A model generated the notes under the pieces. It searched no databases, had not been told where the DNA came from, and worked only from the letters and a program-made list of their open reading frames with translations. The translations under genes and the position numbers were made by a program. Below, one piece after another: positions 1-8,343 of a stretch of DNA of 64,000 nt (the stretch's first letter is position 1; each line of letters opens with the position of its first letter). Source of the stretch: Enterobacter asburiae (GTDB taxonomy: Bacteria; Pseudomonadota; Gammaproteobacteria; Enterobacterales; Enterobacteriaceae); NCBI GenBank assembly GCA_011754535.1, contig JAAQVN010000001.1, positions 1,612,001 to 1,676,000 on the forward strand. The letters are read 5' to 3'.

Positions 1-25
1 TCAGCTCGGGGAAATATTCAAGCAT
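1..25 (-). CDS. artM: ArtM, arginine ABC transporter permease (first codons only)
   Basis: Reading leftwards, an ATG at 25-23 opens a frame that starts M-L-E-Y-F-P-E-L and runs off the window. This matches the known N-terminus of ArtM, the second inner-membrane permease of the arginine importer. The ATG overlaps the TGA stop of artQ (TGATG), the usual sign of translational coupling. Only eight codons are visible, so the call rests mainly on position and this short match. Confidence 0.8.
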
Positions 26-741
26 CAGCCTGGTCTCCGTTCAAAGCGCGTCGCACGCAGGTCAATACGCTTGAGGATGTACTGACTGAGCAACGTGATC
101 ACCAGGTAGATAGCCGCCGCCACGATGTACCACGTAAAAGGCTCCTGGGTACGGGTGGCGATGCTTTTGGTTTGCAGCATTAAATCGTTAACGCTGATCA
201 GGCTCACCAGCGCGGTATCTTTCAGCAATACCAGCCACTGGTTACCCAGCCCCGGCAGGGCGTGACGCCACATCTGCGGCATCACCAGACGGAAGAAGAT
301 GGCTGATTTCGACAGGCCTAACGCCTGACCGGACTCCCACTGCCCCTGCGGTACGGCCTTCAGCGCACCGCGCAGGGTTTGCGACGCGTACGCGGAGTAG
401 AGCAGGGAGAGGGCAATCACGCCGCACAGGAACGGGCTGACGTCGAAGTTTTCAATCTGCATCTGCACCGGGATCTGCGTAAAGCCAAGATTGAGGGTGA
501 AGCCGTCCGACAGCGTGAGCAGCAGCTGCGAGGAGCCGAAATAGATGAACAGGACCACCAGAATTTCCGGTAGCCCACGCAGCACGGTGACCAGCGCGGA
601 GCCTGTCCAGGCGACGGGGAACCATTTCGCCGATTCCCACACCGCAAAGAACATCGCCAGCACGAGGCCGATAATCAGTGCGCAAACGGCAAGGCCGACG
701 GTCATCCCGGCGGCGCTTGCTAAAGGAAATATTTCATTCAT
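25..741 (-). CDS. artQ: ArtQ, arginine ABC transporter permease
   Basis: This 238-residue inner-membrane permease is one of two (with ArtM) that form the channel of the ArtPQM-ArtI/J arginine importer. Hydrophobic segments are visible near residues 12-33, 54-76, 104-122 and 198-222. The EAA-type cytoplasmic loop that contacts the ATPase lies around residues 133-165 ([11 protein letters not shown]). The length equals that of E. coli ArtQ. It starts 6 nt after artI and overlaps artM, so it is an internal gene of the artPIQM operon. It has no promoter of its own that I can see. Confidence 0.97.
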   Translation of the reverse strand: MNEIFPLASAAGMTVGLAVCALIIGLVLAMFFAVWESAKWFPVAWTGSALVTVLRGLPEILVVLFIYFGSSQLLLTLSDGFTLNLGFTQIPVQMQIENFDVSPFLCGVIALSLLYSAYASQTLRGALKAVPQGQWESGQALGLSKSAIFFRLVMPQMWRHALPGLGNQWLVLLKDTALVSLISVNDLMLQTKSIATRTQEPFTWYIVAAAIYLVITLLSQYILKRIDLRATRFERRPG

Positions 742-747
742 CAGGAA

Positions 748-1479
748 TTACTTCTGGAACCATTTTTTGTAGATGGTTTCGTAGGTGCCGTCTTTCTTCA
801 CTTTTTCCAGCGCAGCGTTGAATTTCTGCTGCAGCTCGGTGTTGCCCTGACGAACGGCAATCCCCAGACCGGTACCGAAGTAATCCTTATCGGTCACTTT
901 GTCGCCCACTGGCGCCAGTTTGTCGTTGGCTTTCAGCCACTCGGTCACGACAGCGGTATCACCAAATACGCCGTCGATACGGCCATTCTGCAGATCCAGC
1001 TTCGCGTTCTGGTAGCTGTCATACGGAACGGTGGTGATTTCCGGGTGTTTATCCATGATGAATTTCTGGTGCGTGGTACCGTTCTGCACGCCCACTTTTT
1101 TGCCTTTCAGCTGATCGACAGAGGTGAATTTACCTTTCTGACCAATAAACAGGGCGGAGTTGTCGTAGTAAGGGGTGGTGAACAGCACCTGCTTTTCACG
1201 CTCCGGGGTGATGTCCATACCGGCCATGACGGCGTCAATACGGCGGAACTTCAGGCTTGGGATCAGGCTGTCGAACGCCTGGTTGCTGAAGGTACAGGTT
1301 GCATCGATCTCTTTACACAGGGCGTTTGCCAGGTCTACGTCGAAGCCAACAATTTTGTTGTTCGCATCAATGGACTCAAACGGAGGGTAAGAGGCTTCCG
1401 TGGCGAAACGAATGGTCTGGGCTGCGGTAGCGGAAAGGGTAACGCCAGCAAGCAGCACGGCAAGTAATACTTTTTTCAT
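748..1479 (-). CDS. artI: ArtI, periplasmic arginine-binding protein
   Basis: This 243-residue solute-binding protein of the SBP_bac_3 family captures arginine or related basic amino acids in the periplasm and delivers them to ArtQM. The N-terminus M-K-K-V-L-L-A is a classic signal peptide, with probable cleavage after A-T-A-A (residue 20, before Q-T-I-R-F). I chose the ATG at 1479 because it directly precedes the signal peptide and has an AGGGGAA ribosome-binding site; the open frame continues about 40 codons further upstream into artP. ArtI and ArtJ are close paralogues. Position between artP and artQ favours ArtI. Confidence 0.95.
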   Translation of the reverse strand: MKKVLLAVLLAGVTLSATAAQTIRFATEASYPPFESIDANNKIVGFDVDLANALCKEIDATCTFSNQAFDSLIPSLKFRRIDAVMAGMDITPEREKQVLFTTPYYDNSALFIGQKGKFTSVDQLKGKKVGVQNGTTHQKFIMDKHPEITTVPYDSYQNAKLDLQNGRIDGVFGDTAVVTEWLKANDKLAPVGDKVTDKDYFGTGLGIAVRQGNTELQQKFNAALEKVKKDGTYETIYKKWFQK

Positions 1480-1498
1480 TATATTTCCCCTGACACAA

Positions 1499-2227
1499 TC
1501 AATGAGATAAATAGTTTTTGAAGGCATCGGTTTGCGGGTTCGCGAAGCAGCTCGCGTCACCTTGCTCAACGATGTACCCGTTTTCCATGTAGACCACACG
1601 GCTGGCGGTTTTACGCGCCACTTCCACTTCGTGGGTAACGATGACCTGCGTGATATTGGTTTCCGCCAGCTCGCGAATAATGCTCACGATCTGGGCAGTG
1701 ATTTCCGGGTCCAGCGCCGCGGTCGGTTCATCAAACAGCAGTACCGCAGGCTCCATCATCAGCGCGCGGGCAATGGCTACGCGCTGCTGCTGACCCCCGG
1801 AGAGGTGCAGCGGATAGCGGTCGCTGTAGGGCTTAAGGCGCAGACGTTCCAGCAGCTTTTCGGCACGCGCGATGGCCTGCTCCTTGCTTAACCCCAGCAC
1901 GCGGCACGGGGCTTCAATCAGGTTTTGCAGGACGGTCAGATGCGGCCAGAGATTGTATTGCTGGAAGACCATGCCGACGTTTTGACGCAGCTCGCGAATC
2001 GCTTTATCTGACGGGGTTTTCGCGAAATCAAAATGGTTACCAGCGATAGCCAGCGTACCGGAACGGGGCATTTCAAGCAGATTAAGGACGCGCAGAAGGG
2101 AGCTTTTGCCTGCACCGCTTGGGCCAAGTAAAACCAGCGTTTCGCCTTCCGGGCAGTTCAGCGTGATGTCAAACAGCGCCTGGTGTGCGCCGTAGAAGCA
2201 GTTAATGCCGTTTAGTTTAATACTCAT
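1499..2227 (-). CDS. artP: ArtP, arginine ABC transporter ATPase
   Basis: This 242-residue cytoplasmic ATPase energises arginine uptake through ArtQM. Motifs visible are Walker A G-P-S-G-A-G-K-S at residues 35-42, the Q-loop in V-F-Q-Q-Y near 87-91, the ABC signature L-S-G-G-Q at 142-146, Walker B L-L-F-D-E-P at 163-168 and the switch histidine in V-T-H-E. It is the first gene of the operon, with artI 19 nt downstream. An ARG-box-like promoter lies just upstream. Confidence 0.97.
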   Translation of the reverse strand: MSIKLNGINCFYGAHQALFDITLNCPEGETLVLLGPSGAGKSSLLRVLNLLEMPRSGTLAIAGNHFDFAKTPSDKAIRELRQNVGMVFQQYNLWPHLTVLQNLIEAPCRVLGLSKEQAIARAEKLLERLRLKPYSDRYPLHLSGGQQQRVAIARALMMEPAVLLFDEPTAALDPEITAQIVSIIRELAETNITQVIVTHEVEVARKTASRVVYMENGYIVEQGDASCFANPQTDAFKNYLSH

Positions 2228-2276
2228 CGGGGCAGTCTTTACTCATCCAGGCAATCTATAGCAATTGAGGCCGCAG

Positions 2277-2306
2277 ATAGTACCGTTGACAGAATAGTTA
2301 TGCAAT
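2277..2306 (-). promoter_or_regulatory. artP promoter overlapped by an ARG-box-like operator
   Basis: On the minus strand, TTGCAT (2305-2300) and TACTAT (2282-2277) are separated by exactly 17 bp, a good sigma-70 promoter about 50 nt upstream of artP. The 18-bp stretch at 2289-2306 (minus strand ATTGCATAACTATTCTGT) fits the ArgR consensus WNTGAATWWWWATTCANW, with one mismatch in each half-site and a C in the A/T-rich centre. ArgR binding here would cover the -35 element. ArgR control of art genes is known in E. coli; this particular site is inferred. Confidence 0.5.
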
Positions 2307-2389
2307 ATTTCTGCGTTAAAAGTTAAATATAACCCGTATTTCCTCTTAAACATAGCACAAAATAGCGAACGGCAAGGTCGGCGAGTATA

Positions 2390-2424
2390 AATGTCGGCAT
2401 TCCGCACGAAATGCCGGACATTTT
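2390..2424 (-). terminator. hairpin downstream of ybjP, possible terminator
   Basis: About 30 nt after the ybjP stop the sequence can fold as AATGTC-GGCATT against AATGCC-GGACATT, a long stem with one bulged base and a loop of about 10 nt. The run of U after the stem is short (TTTATA on the minus strand). It could act as a weak terminator or as an mRNA 3' end between ybjP and artP. Confidence 0.35.
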
Positions 2425-2453
2425 ACGGGGGTAACATTTTTATCACTGATGAT

Positions 2454-2972
2454 TTAGCGGTTCTCAATCGACTGGCGCAGCGTGCCGGCCGGGGCATGAA
2501 CGCTGCCGCCGATGTAGCGCACGTCGTCCACCGCCCAGCACTGACCTTCACGGATCATCAGCACTTCATCCTGCCAGGTCTGGGTTCCCTGGGTCAGCTT
2601 CACGCGCAGCGGAATGTTCCGCGCATCGGTGTTCGGGATGGTTGACGCGCTGGCCACCTCGGCGCTGTCCGGCAGCGTGGCGCGGCTGGAGAACGAATCG
2701 GATTTCAGCAGGGCGTTATGCTGCGGATCGCGGGTTGCGTCGTTGAGCAGTTTTGCCAGGTTATCGCTCAGGTACGGGCGCAGGGCGGTCAGGTCATTCC
2801 CGCGATGCTGAATGCGGTAATCATAAAATTGTTGCGCCACGGCATCCGGGCCGCCGTCGATGCAGGGGCCGCTGCGGGTACCGATATCCTTAAAGGCTGG
2901 CGTGACCGTGGTGGTACAGGCGCTGAGCACCAGCGCGCAGGGCACTAAAAGTGTTAAAGCAGAGTAGCGCAT
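2454..2972 (-). CDS. ybjP: YbjP, predicted lipoprotein
   Basis: This 172-residue protein has a lipoprotein signal peptide ending in the lipobox L-S-A-C, giving a lipidated Cys19 followed by T-T-T, which predicts outer-membrane sorting. The rest has no catalytic motif I recognise. Length and position next to artP match E. coli YbjP, whose function is not established. It diverges from ybjQ across a short shared promoter region. Confidence 0.9.
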   Translation of the reverse strand: MRYSALTLLVPCALVLSACTTTVTPAFKDIGTRSGPCIDGGPDAVAQQFYDYRIQHRGNDLTALRPYLSDNLAKLLNDATRDPQHNALLKSDSFSSRATLPDSAEVASASTIPNTDARNIPLRVKLTQGTQTWQDEVLMIREGQCWAVDDVRYIGGSVHAPAGTLRQSIENR

Positions 2973-3068
2973 GTTGATTTCCTTATTTATTAACTATCCT
3001 TTCAATCATAGCGTAACGAACCGATAATGCTGTGCCTAAGGCATTGAACGCTAAAGAAGGAGAAAAGA

Positions 3069-3392
3069 ATGCAGTTTTCAACAACGCCAACCCTGGAAGG
3101 ACAAACCATCACCGAGTATTGCGGCGTGGTTACCGGCGAAGCGATTCTCGGCGCGAACATTTTCCGGGATTTCTTTGCCGGCATTCGTGACATCGTCGGT
3201 GGACGCTCCGGCGCGTACGAAAAAGAGCTGCGTAAAGCGCGAGAAATTGCGTTTAAGGAGCTCGGCGAGCAGGCAAAAGCGCTGGGCGCGGACGCCGTTG
3301 TGGGAATCGATATTGATTATGAAACCGTCGGCAAAGATTCCAGCATGCTGATGGTGAGCGTAAGCGGCACGGCGGTGAAAACCCGTCGATGA
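3069..3392 (+). CDS. ybjQ: YbjQ, UPF0145 (DUF74) family protein
   Basis: This 107-residue cytoplasmic protein has no signal peptide or membrane segment. The conserved UPF0145 pattern is visible as G-E-A-I-L-G-A-N-I near residues 22-30, followed by R-D-I-V-G-G-R-S and a C-terminal [11 protein letters not shown]. The family forms small oligomeric beta-rich proteins of unknown function. A strong ribosome-binding site (AAGAAGGAG) precedes the start. The stop overlaps the amiD start by 4 nt (ATGA), so the two genes are co-translated. Confidence 0.95.
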   Translation: MQFSTTPTLEGQTITEYCGVVTGEAILGANIFRDFFAGIRDIVGGRSGAYEKELRKAREIAFKELGEQAKALGADAVVGIDIDYETVGKDSSMLMVSVSGTAVKTRR

Positions 3393-4219
3393 AGCGTTCG
3401 CTTTCAACGCTCCTGCTGGCGATGTTGCTGGCAGGATGCGCCCCGGAAAAAGGTATTGTTGATAAAGGCGCCTACGAGCTGGATACGCGCCATCAGGCGC
3501 AGGCGGCCTATCCGCGTATCAAGGTGCTGGTAATCCACTATACCGCCGATGACTTCGACACCTCGCTTGCGACCTTAACCGACAAAAACGTCAGTTCGCA
3601 TTATCTGATCCCCGCGAAGCCCCCGGCACCGGACGGCAAGCCGCGCATCTGGCAGCTGGTGCCGGAGAGCGAGCTGGCCTGGCACGCCGGCATCAGCTTC
3701 TGGCGCGGCACCAACCGCATCAATGATACGTCTGTCGGCATTGAGCTGGAAAATCGTGGCTGGCAGAAAACGGCCGGGGTGAAGCATTTTACGCCATTTG
3801 AGCCTGCGCAGATTGCGGCGCTGGTGCCGCTCGCGAAAGATATCATTGCCCGCTACAGCATCAGGCCTGAAAACGTAGTGGCCCATTCGGACATTGCGCC
3901 GCAGCGCAAAGACGATCCTGGCCCACTGTTCCCGTGGCGGGAGCTGGCTCAGCAGGGGATAGGTGCATGGCCCGATCCCGCGCGCGTGGCGTTCTATATA
4001 AACGGACGACCGCGCTTTCAGCAGGTAGATACCGTCGCGTTGCTCGATGTGCTTGCGCGCTATGGCTATGACGTGCCGGTTAACAGTACCCCGGCGCAGC
4101 AGAAACGCATCATCATGGCATTCCAGATGCACTTCAGGCCTGACCTGTGGAACGGCATCGCCGATGTTGAAACGATGGCCATAGGTGAAGCGCTCTTAGA
4201 GAAGTACGGGCAGGGGTAA
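3389..4219 (+). CDS. amiD: AmiD, outer-membrane N-acetylmuramoyl-L-alanine amidase
   Basis: This 276-residue zinc amidase cleaves the bond between MurNAc and L-alanine in peptidoglycan fragments, anhydro-muropeptides included. The N-terminus is a lipoprotein signal with lipobox L-A-G-C (Cys17). The Amidase_2 domain covers about residues 40-190; likely zinc ligands and catalytic residues are His50 (V-I-H-Y-T), Glu119 (V-G-I-E-L), His166 (A-H-S-D-I-A-P) and Asp176 (K-D-D-P-G-P). The C-terminal 80 residues correspond to the peptidoglycan-binding region of the family. In E. coli the next gene is ybjS; here the secretion and chitinase block begins instead. Confidence 0.96.
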   Translation: MKRSLSTLLLAMLLAGCAPEKGIVDKGAYELDTRHQAQAAYPRIKVLVIHYTADDFDTSLATLTDKNVSSHYLIPAKPPAPDGKPRIWQLVPESELAWHAGISFWRGTNRINDTSVGIELENRGWQKTAGVKHFTPFEPAQIAALVPLAKDIIARYSIRPENVVAHSDIAPQRKDDPGPLFPWRELAQQGIGAWPDPARVAFYINGRPRFQQVDTVALLDVLARYGYDVPVNSTPAQQKRIIMAFQMHFRPDLWNGIADVETMAIGEALLEKYGQG

Positions 4220-4304
4220 TCCTTCGGAATACCCCGAATCAGTTGTTTTTCCTGAAAACCCTTCAGATTAATCTTAAGTACAAACTCAATTCATTTTTAG
4301 TTAA

Positions 4305-4448
4305 TTGACTTAAAATTATCCGGATTTAAGATAGACACATAGCTTGCTAACTAATGCAGCAGATAAATATATCGCATTCAGTTCTTAATTGTTCTCCTTG
4401 AGAACATCTTCAGAAAAATTTTCGAAGATTAAGGCTTTTATAGCCTTG
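4305..4448 (+). promoter_or_regulatory. candidate promoter and structured leader of the IprA-like regulator gene
   Basis: The 270-nt gap after amiD is AT-rich. TTGACT (4305-4310) and TAAGAT (4327-4332), 16 bp apart, form a reasonable sigma-70 promoter, giving an untranslated leader of about 150 nt. Inside the leader are two inverted repeats: GTTCTC-CTT-GAGAAC (4391-4405), a perfect 6-bp dyad that could be an operator or hairpin, and AAGGCT-TTTAT-AGCCTT (4432-4448). Their function is unknown. Confidence 0.4.
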
Positions 4449-4491
4449 GTCCTGCATCTTTAAAATTTCATATCTTAAATCGGGTATAACA

Positions 4492-5115
4492 ATGTTAAGC
4501 ATCTACGCAAAAAAATTACGTCCGCAACATGAAATGGAAGCCATTATTTCCGCAACTTCAGGTTTTGAAGAAAAAACTTTAAAGAAATGGCAAAAAATAT
4601 CCACGTCTGATTCGCAATATATTCATATTATCGTCAGCGGCGAAGTGGAGTTCCGACGCGAATCCGACGAGCTGTGCATGTTCACGGTAACGGGTCAGTG
4701 CATTTTTGGCCTCGCGGCTATGTACTACAATGCGACCCACATGTACGGCCTCGTTCGCGCCAACACCGTGGTGCGCTCAATCAAAAAAGACGTCTTCGCG
4801 CAGCTGATGACCGATAAAAACTTATGGCCTGAACTGACCAAAGTGCTCTCCTGGTACATTTGCATGCTGAGCAAACGCGATGATGTGCTGGTTGCCCGCA
4901 GTGCTTATTCTGTCGTACGTGAATTTTTGTACGAAATTAACGATCTAATTGTTCATCATCAGCGCGATATCAATATTTATGATTATATTCAGGAATACAC
5001 CAACCTGGCGCGCAGTACCATTATTAAAATCCTCTCCGATCTGAAAAAAGGTCAGTATATTGTCGTGGAAAAGGGTCGACTCCTTAACCTGACAACGTTG
5101 CCTGAAAAATATTAA
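4492..5115 (+). CDS. CRP-fold transcriptional regulator of the IprA/YaiV type
   Basis: This 207-residue protein starts M-L-S-I-Y-A-K-K-L-R-P. Residues about 30-110 look like a cyclic-nucleotide-binding-like beta-roll (I-I-V-S-G-E-V-E-F, G-Q-C-I-F-G-L) without the phosphate-binding R-S/T of true CRP. The C-terminal third (about 135-200) holds a winged-helix DNA-binding domain (Y-T-N-L-A-R-S-T-I-I-K-I-L-S-D-L). Length and architecture match E. coli IprA/YaiV, a regulator reported to affect oxidative stress resistance, but this copy sits next to gsp genes. Its TAA abuts the gspB stop codon tail to tail. The inferred role is local control of the secretion/chitinase block; direct evidence is lacking. 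Confidence 0.75.
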   Translation: MLSIYAKKLRPQHEMEAIISATSGFEEKTLKKWQKISTSDSQYIHIIVSGEVEFRRESDELCMFTVTGQCIFGLAAMYYNATHMYGLVRANTVVRSIKKDVFAQLMTDKNLWPELTKVLSWYICMLSKRDDVLVARSAYSVVREFLYEINDLIVHHQRDINIYDYIQEYTNLARSTIIKILSDLKKGQYIVVEKGRLLNLTTLPEKY

Positions 5116-5742
5116 CTACTCCAGCCGGTCTCCTTTCTTACTCAAAGGTGACCGGGGATCCACTTTCTGCAATGAACCTTTCTGCGAATTATCCTGCGTC
5201 TCGTCAACCGGCGGCGCGGGAATTTTGCCTTGCGAATAATCCTGCTCTTGTTCTTTTAATGCCTGCTTAAATAATTCGGTTATTGAGGCATCGTCACCGC
5301 TCGCGCTGGCGGGTACCGCATCGTGCGCTTCGGTTCCGGGTAAAGTATCCCGCGAGGTATCGTGCGGCACGCCGCCGTCAGGTGCCTGCTGCCAGTCAGC
5401 ATCATCGCTGTTGATGGGCAGATCCTGCATGGCGGGAACATCAGCGTGTACCGGCGCGGGTTTCGGATGCGGATGCGGGAACGGCTTACTTACATACACG
5501 TAGTGCATATCTGAAAGCTGTGTTTCGGGTTTCGCGACGCTCGCTTTAACCGGTTCCGGCACAGGATGGCGCAGGTTCCAGTAAACGTGCGCGTACAACC
5601 CTGCCATGACCATGGCGCACAAACCTAACGCCCATAAAAGGGTATTACCGCAAATTTTTCTCAGGCTGGGGAAGCGGTATGAAAACCAGACCGCCTCCCC
5701 GGTGACGTAGCTGCGCTGAGCCGCAAGACAGATGGTAGACAT
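5116..5742 (-). CDS. gspB: GspB-like type II secretion accessory protein
   Basis: This 208-residue inner-membrane protein has an N-terminal cytoplasmic stretch, one transmembrane helix (about residues 34-52, L-L-W-A-L-G-L-C-A-M-V-M-A-G-L) and a long Pro/Asp-rich periplasmic region. GspA and GspB form a complex that helps the GspD secretin cross or bind the peptidoglycan in related systems. Its start overlaps the gspA stop (TAATG), the same gspAB order as in E. coli. It is longer than the roughly 139 residues I recall for E. coli GspB, mostly from the low-complexity periplasmic part. The call rests on context and topology more than on clear motifs. Confidence 0.7.
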   Translation of the reverse strand: MSTICLAAQRSYVTGEAVWFSYRFPSLRKICGNTLLWALGLCAMVMAGLYAHVYWNLRHPVPEPVKASVAKPETQLSDMHYVYVSKPFPHPHPKPAPVHADVPAMQDLPINSDDADWQQAPDGGVPHDTSRDTLPGTEAHDAVPASASGDDASITELFKQALKEQEQDYSQGKIPAPPVDETQDNSQKGSLQKVDPRSPLSKKGDRLE

Positions 5743-7298
5743 TAGGAATGCTTCTCCTGCGTTTTGGCGTCTGATGTGGCCTGGAGCAATACGCTCGGCG
5801 TGGTATGGGTTTCACGCATGAGCTGCATCAGCGTGTCTTCCCCAGGAATGCCATCCACGTGCAGATTCATTTTTTGCTGGAACTCGCGGGTGCGTTTCAT
5901 CATCTCCGCCGTCCAGGTCTGAGCATGGGTTTCAGGCTGGGCAAGAGCCAGGCTCAGTTGCTGATCCAGCCAGCCCATGTCTTTCGCATCGCTGGCGGCA
6001 CTGATGGCGTCTTTACCTTCCGGCGTCAGGCGGTGCAGCTGGGTATAGTTCCCGGTCGCATGCTGGTTAAACCAGCTGCGGCTTACCTGCCAGGTGCGGT
6101 TGTTCATCAGCAGGTCGATAGAGGTATCCCCAACGCGGGCGACCACGGCGTAGTTAAGATGGTCACCGGTTTTGAGTTCACTGACCCACGGATAACCCTC
6201 TCGTGCCAGCGCATCCGGCGAGGCGTTGCCCTGTTTACACATCAGGTTCACCTTCGCGGCGTTTTGACACAGGGCGTCATCCGCCAAGGCGTCGTACCCC
6301 CACGTCAGGTAAAGCTGGTGCATCGCATCCGGCTGATTAACCATTTCGTTGTCGATAACCGGCAACGCGGGTGCCTCAACTTTTGGTGCCTGCTGTCTCC
6401 AGCTGACGGGCACCGGCAGTTGAACGGGAAGTTTTGCGGTGATCGAGGAGGTTAAATACCAGCCGCAGGCGGCGAACAGCACGGAAGCGAACAGTCCCAC
6501 GGTCGCCAGGCGCTTACCGTGTTTTTTCGCAGGAAGGATCTCACCGGCCGCCAGGCGTAAATGACGCGGGCTAACCTGTAGCGCACGTTCGGTCCAGGCG
6601 GCCAGCATTGACAGGTGTGCCAGTTCATTCAGCTTGCTGATATTCCCTTTGGTCAGCGCGTGCATCTTACGCACGCGCGCCGGCGTAAGCGGCGAGTTCT
6701 CGCACCCGTGCTCTTCACACTGCGCCTGCACTTAGCCGAGAAATTCCCGGCAGGTCAGGGGGCGAAGCGTGTGGCGGGTATGCGCATATTCACGCAGTTC
6801 AGATTGCTGCATCAGAACGGCGTCCTGATCCTTCGTGCCCATCAGCACCACGGCCAGGCGAAACTCCAGCTCCTGGGCGCGCGTGAGCAACATACCCAGC
6901 ACCTCGCGGCAGCTCTCTTTCATGGCTTCGGTATGGGTAATGACCAGCACTTTCGTTCTGGCTTTCCCACCCTGCCACTGCTGCAGCACCGCATCTACCG
7001 CCTGAATCCGGTTCTTGTTCTCTTTCGTTCCCGGGTTGAGCTTGTACAGCAGGCTACTGGCGCTCAGTTTTGGAAACGCGTTGATGGCAAGAACGCCGGG
7101 CGTCGCGGTTTTCAGCGCATGGCTGAACTGACCTAACAAACGGGCGTCGTCACAAAAGAGACCGCTCACGCCCGCCTGTTGGGTTTTCTCTTTCAGCAGG
7201 TTGAACACGTCCTGATGATAGGGCACCAGAAAATCCCCGGATGAGCGGGCAATCTCCCTGAACGGCGGGTTTTTAAAATGAAAGTGGCTCTGATACAT
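5742..7298 (-). pseudogene. gspA: GspA, split by an in-frame stop codon
   Basis: One continuous frame encodes 188 residues (7298-6735), then TAA (6734-6732), then 329 more residues in the same frame with GTG as the next codon. The two parts together make a normal GspA: an N-terminal ExeA/AAA-type domain, a helix at about residue 95 of the second part (A-T-V-G-L-F-A-S-V-L-F), a periplasmic domain with W-G-Y-D and C-x-Q-G-N-A-S motifs, and a C-terminal peptidoglycan-binding repeat (V-D-G-I-P-G-E-D-T-L). The usual Walker A G-x-x-G-x-G-K-T is replaced by G-L-F-C-D-D-A-R-L, and the Walker B position reads V-L-V-I-T-H-T-E. Either the gene is inactive, or the C-terminal membrane part is made by reinitiation at the GTG. 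Confidence 0.8.
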
Positions 7299-7556
7299 AA
7301 CGACTTACCGTCTCTGATTAGGAATAGCAACAGGACGAGAAAGTAAAGCAACGCTATAGGGTGGTCAATTTGCGTGCAGGGTAAAAATATCCAGTGGATG
7401 ATGCCTAACATCTGGATTTTATACGGTCAATATTTTTCTTTATGAAAGTTAGCGGCAAAGTCAGTGGTCGTATTTACAGCAGCTAATTACTATTTTCTCA
7501 CATATTGGCGCAGCACGACGCTGCTTATTTTCGCTTTGTTAAAGGCCAGATGAAAA
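7299..7556. promoter_or_regulatory. divergent gspAB / gspC intergenic region
   Basis: These 258 nt separate the leftward gspAB from the rightward gspC-O operon and must hold both promoters. The stretch is AT-rich, which would suit H-NS silencing as known for the E. coli gsp operons (inference). An inverted repeat ATCCAG-17 nt-CTGGAT spans 7389-7417. I could not assign unambiguous -35/-10 pairs. Confidence 0.45.
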
Positions 7557-8330
7557 ATGAGGTTCTCATTTCTGTCACGGTGGATAACGCCTTGCATTAT
7601 GTTTGCGCTGTTAATTTTTTGCGGCCAGCAAGGCTATCTGACGTTTAAAGATTATAAAAAAGTTACGAATAAGTTGGCTAAATCTGATGAACAGCCACTG
7701 AAAAATCGTCGTGAAGAAAAAAAGTTCACCCTTTTCACGGCTGCGGTGCGTCAGGACAACTTACCGACTGCGACGAAAGCCCCGCTGGCAGCGGAAATAG
7801 AAGGTATCGTGCGTAGCGATGACGCCTGGCTTTCCTTCGCGGTTATCAAAACACCGGGGGGGGAGAAGAGCTATCGTGAAGGCGAGCCTCTGACCGGTTT
7901 CAACGATGCGTTTATTCAGGAAATTAACAAAGACAATGTGGTGGTTAATTACGAAGGTGCTACGCAGGTACTGGCGTTAAATAAGCCTGACTATTTTAAG
8001 GGTGGCGTTGACAGCGGCCCGGTAACCAAATCGACGAAAGATGCAGGTGCGGAAAGCGTGCATCTGGATGATTATCTGGTGCTCAAACCGTTAATCGAAA
8101 AAGGCCAGCTGGAAGGCTACAACATTAATCCAAGGAATGCCTCCTCGTTCTATAGCCATTCCGGGCTACAAAAGGGCGATGTGGCGGTAGAAGTTAACTC
8201 TGTCGATATGACCGATGAAGCAAAGGCAAAAAGTATTATTGCCAACTGGTCGACAATGAAAGAAGCGGAGGTCGTCGTCAGACGTCACGCTCACCTTGAA
8301 AATATTCGGGTCAATGTTCTAAACAATTAA
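7557..8330 (+). CDS. gspC: GspC, type II secretion inner-membrane clamp protein
   Basis: This 257-residue bitopic protein links the inner-membrane platform to the GspD secretin. A short cytoplasmic N-terminus is followed by one transmembrane helix (about residues 10-29), the periplasmic homology-region domain (about 80-155, containing G-I-V-R-S-D-D-A-W and Y-R-E-G-E) and a C-terminal PDZ domain (about 170-257, with G-Y-N-I-N-P and G-D-V-A-V-E-V-N). It opens the long rightward operon, and gspD starts 13 nt after its stop. The start is the ATG at 7557; an overlapping ATG at 7550 is in another frame. Confidence 0.93.
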   Translation: MRFSFLSRWITPCIMFALLIFCGQQGYLTFKDYKKVTNKLAKSDEQPLKNRREEKKFTLFTAAVRQDNLPTATKAPLAAEIEGIVRSDDAWLSFAVIKTPGGEKSYREGEPLTGFNDAFIQEINKDNVVVNYEGATQVLALNKPDYFKGGVDSGPVTKSTKDAGAESVHLDDYLVLKPLIEKGQLEGYNINPRNASSFYSHSGLQKGDVAVEVNSVDMTDEAKAKSIIANWSTMKEAEVVVRRHAHLENIRVNVLNN

Positions 8331-8343
8331 CAAGTGTACAGAC

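Noticed and set aside
748..1599. A longer reading of artI starting at 1599.
   Set aside because: The extra 40 residues overlap artP and would precede, and so disable, the signal peptide; the ATG at 1479 has the ribosome-binding site.
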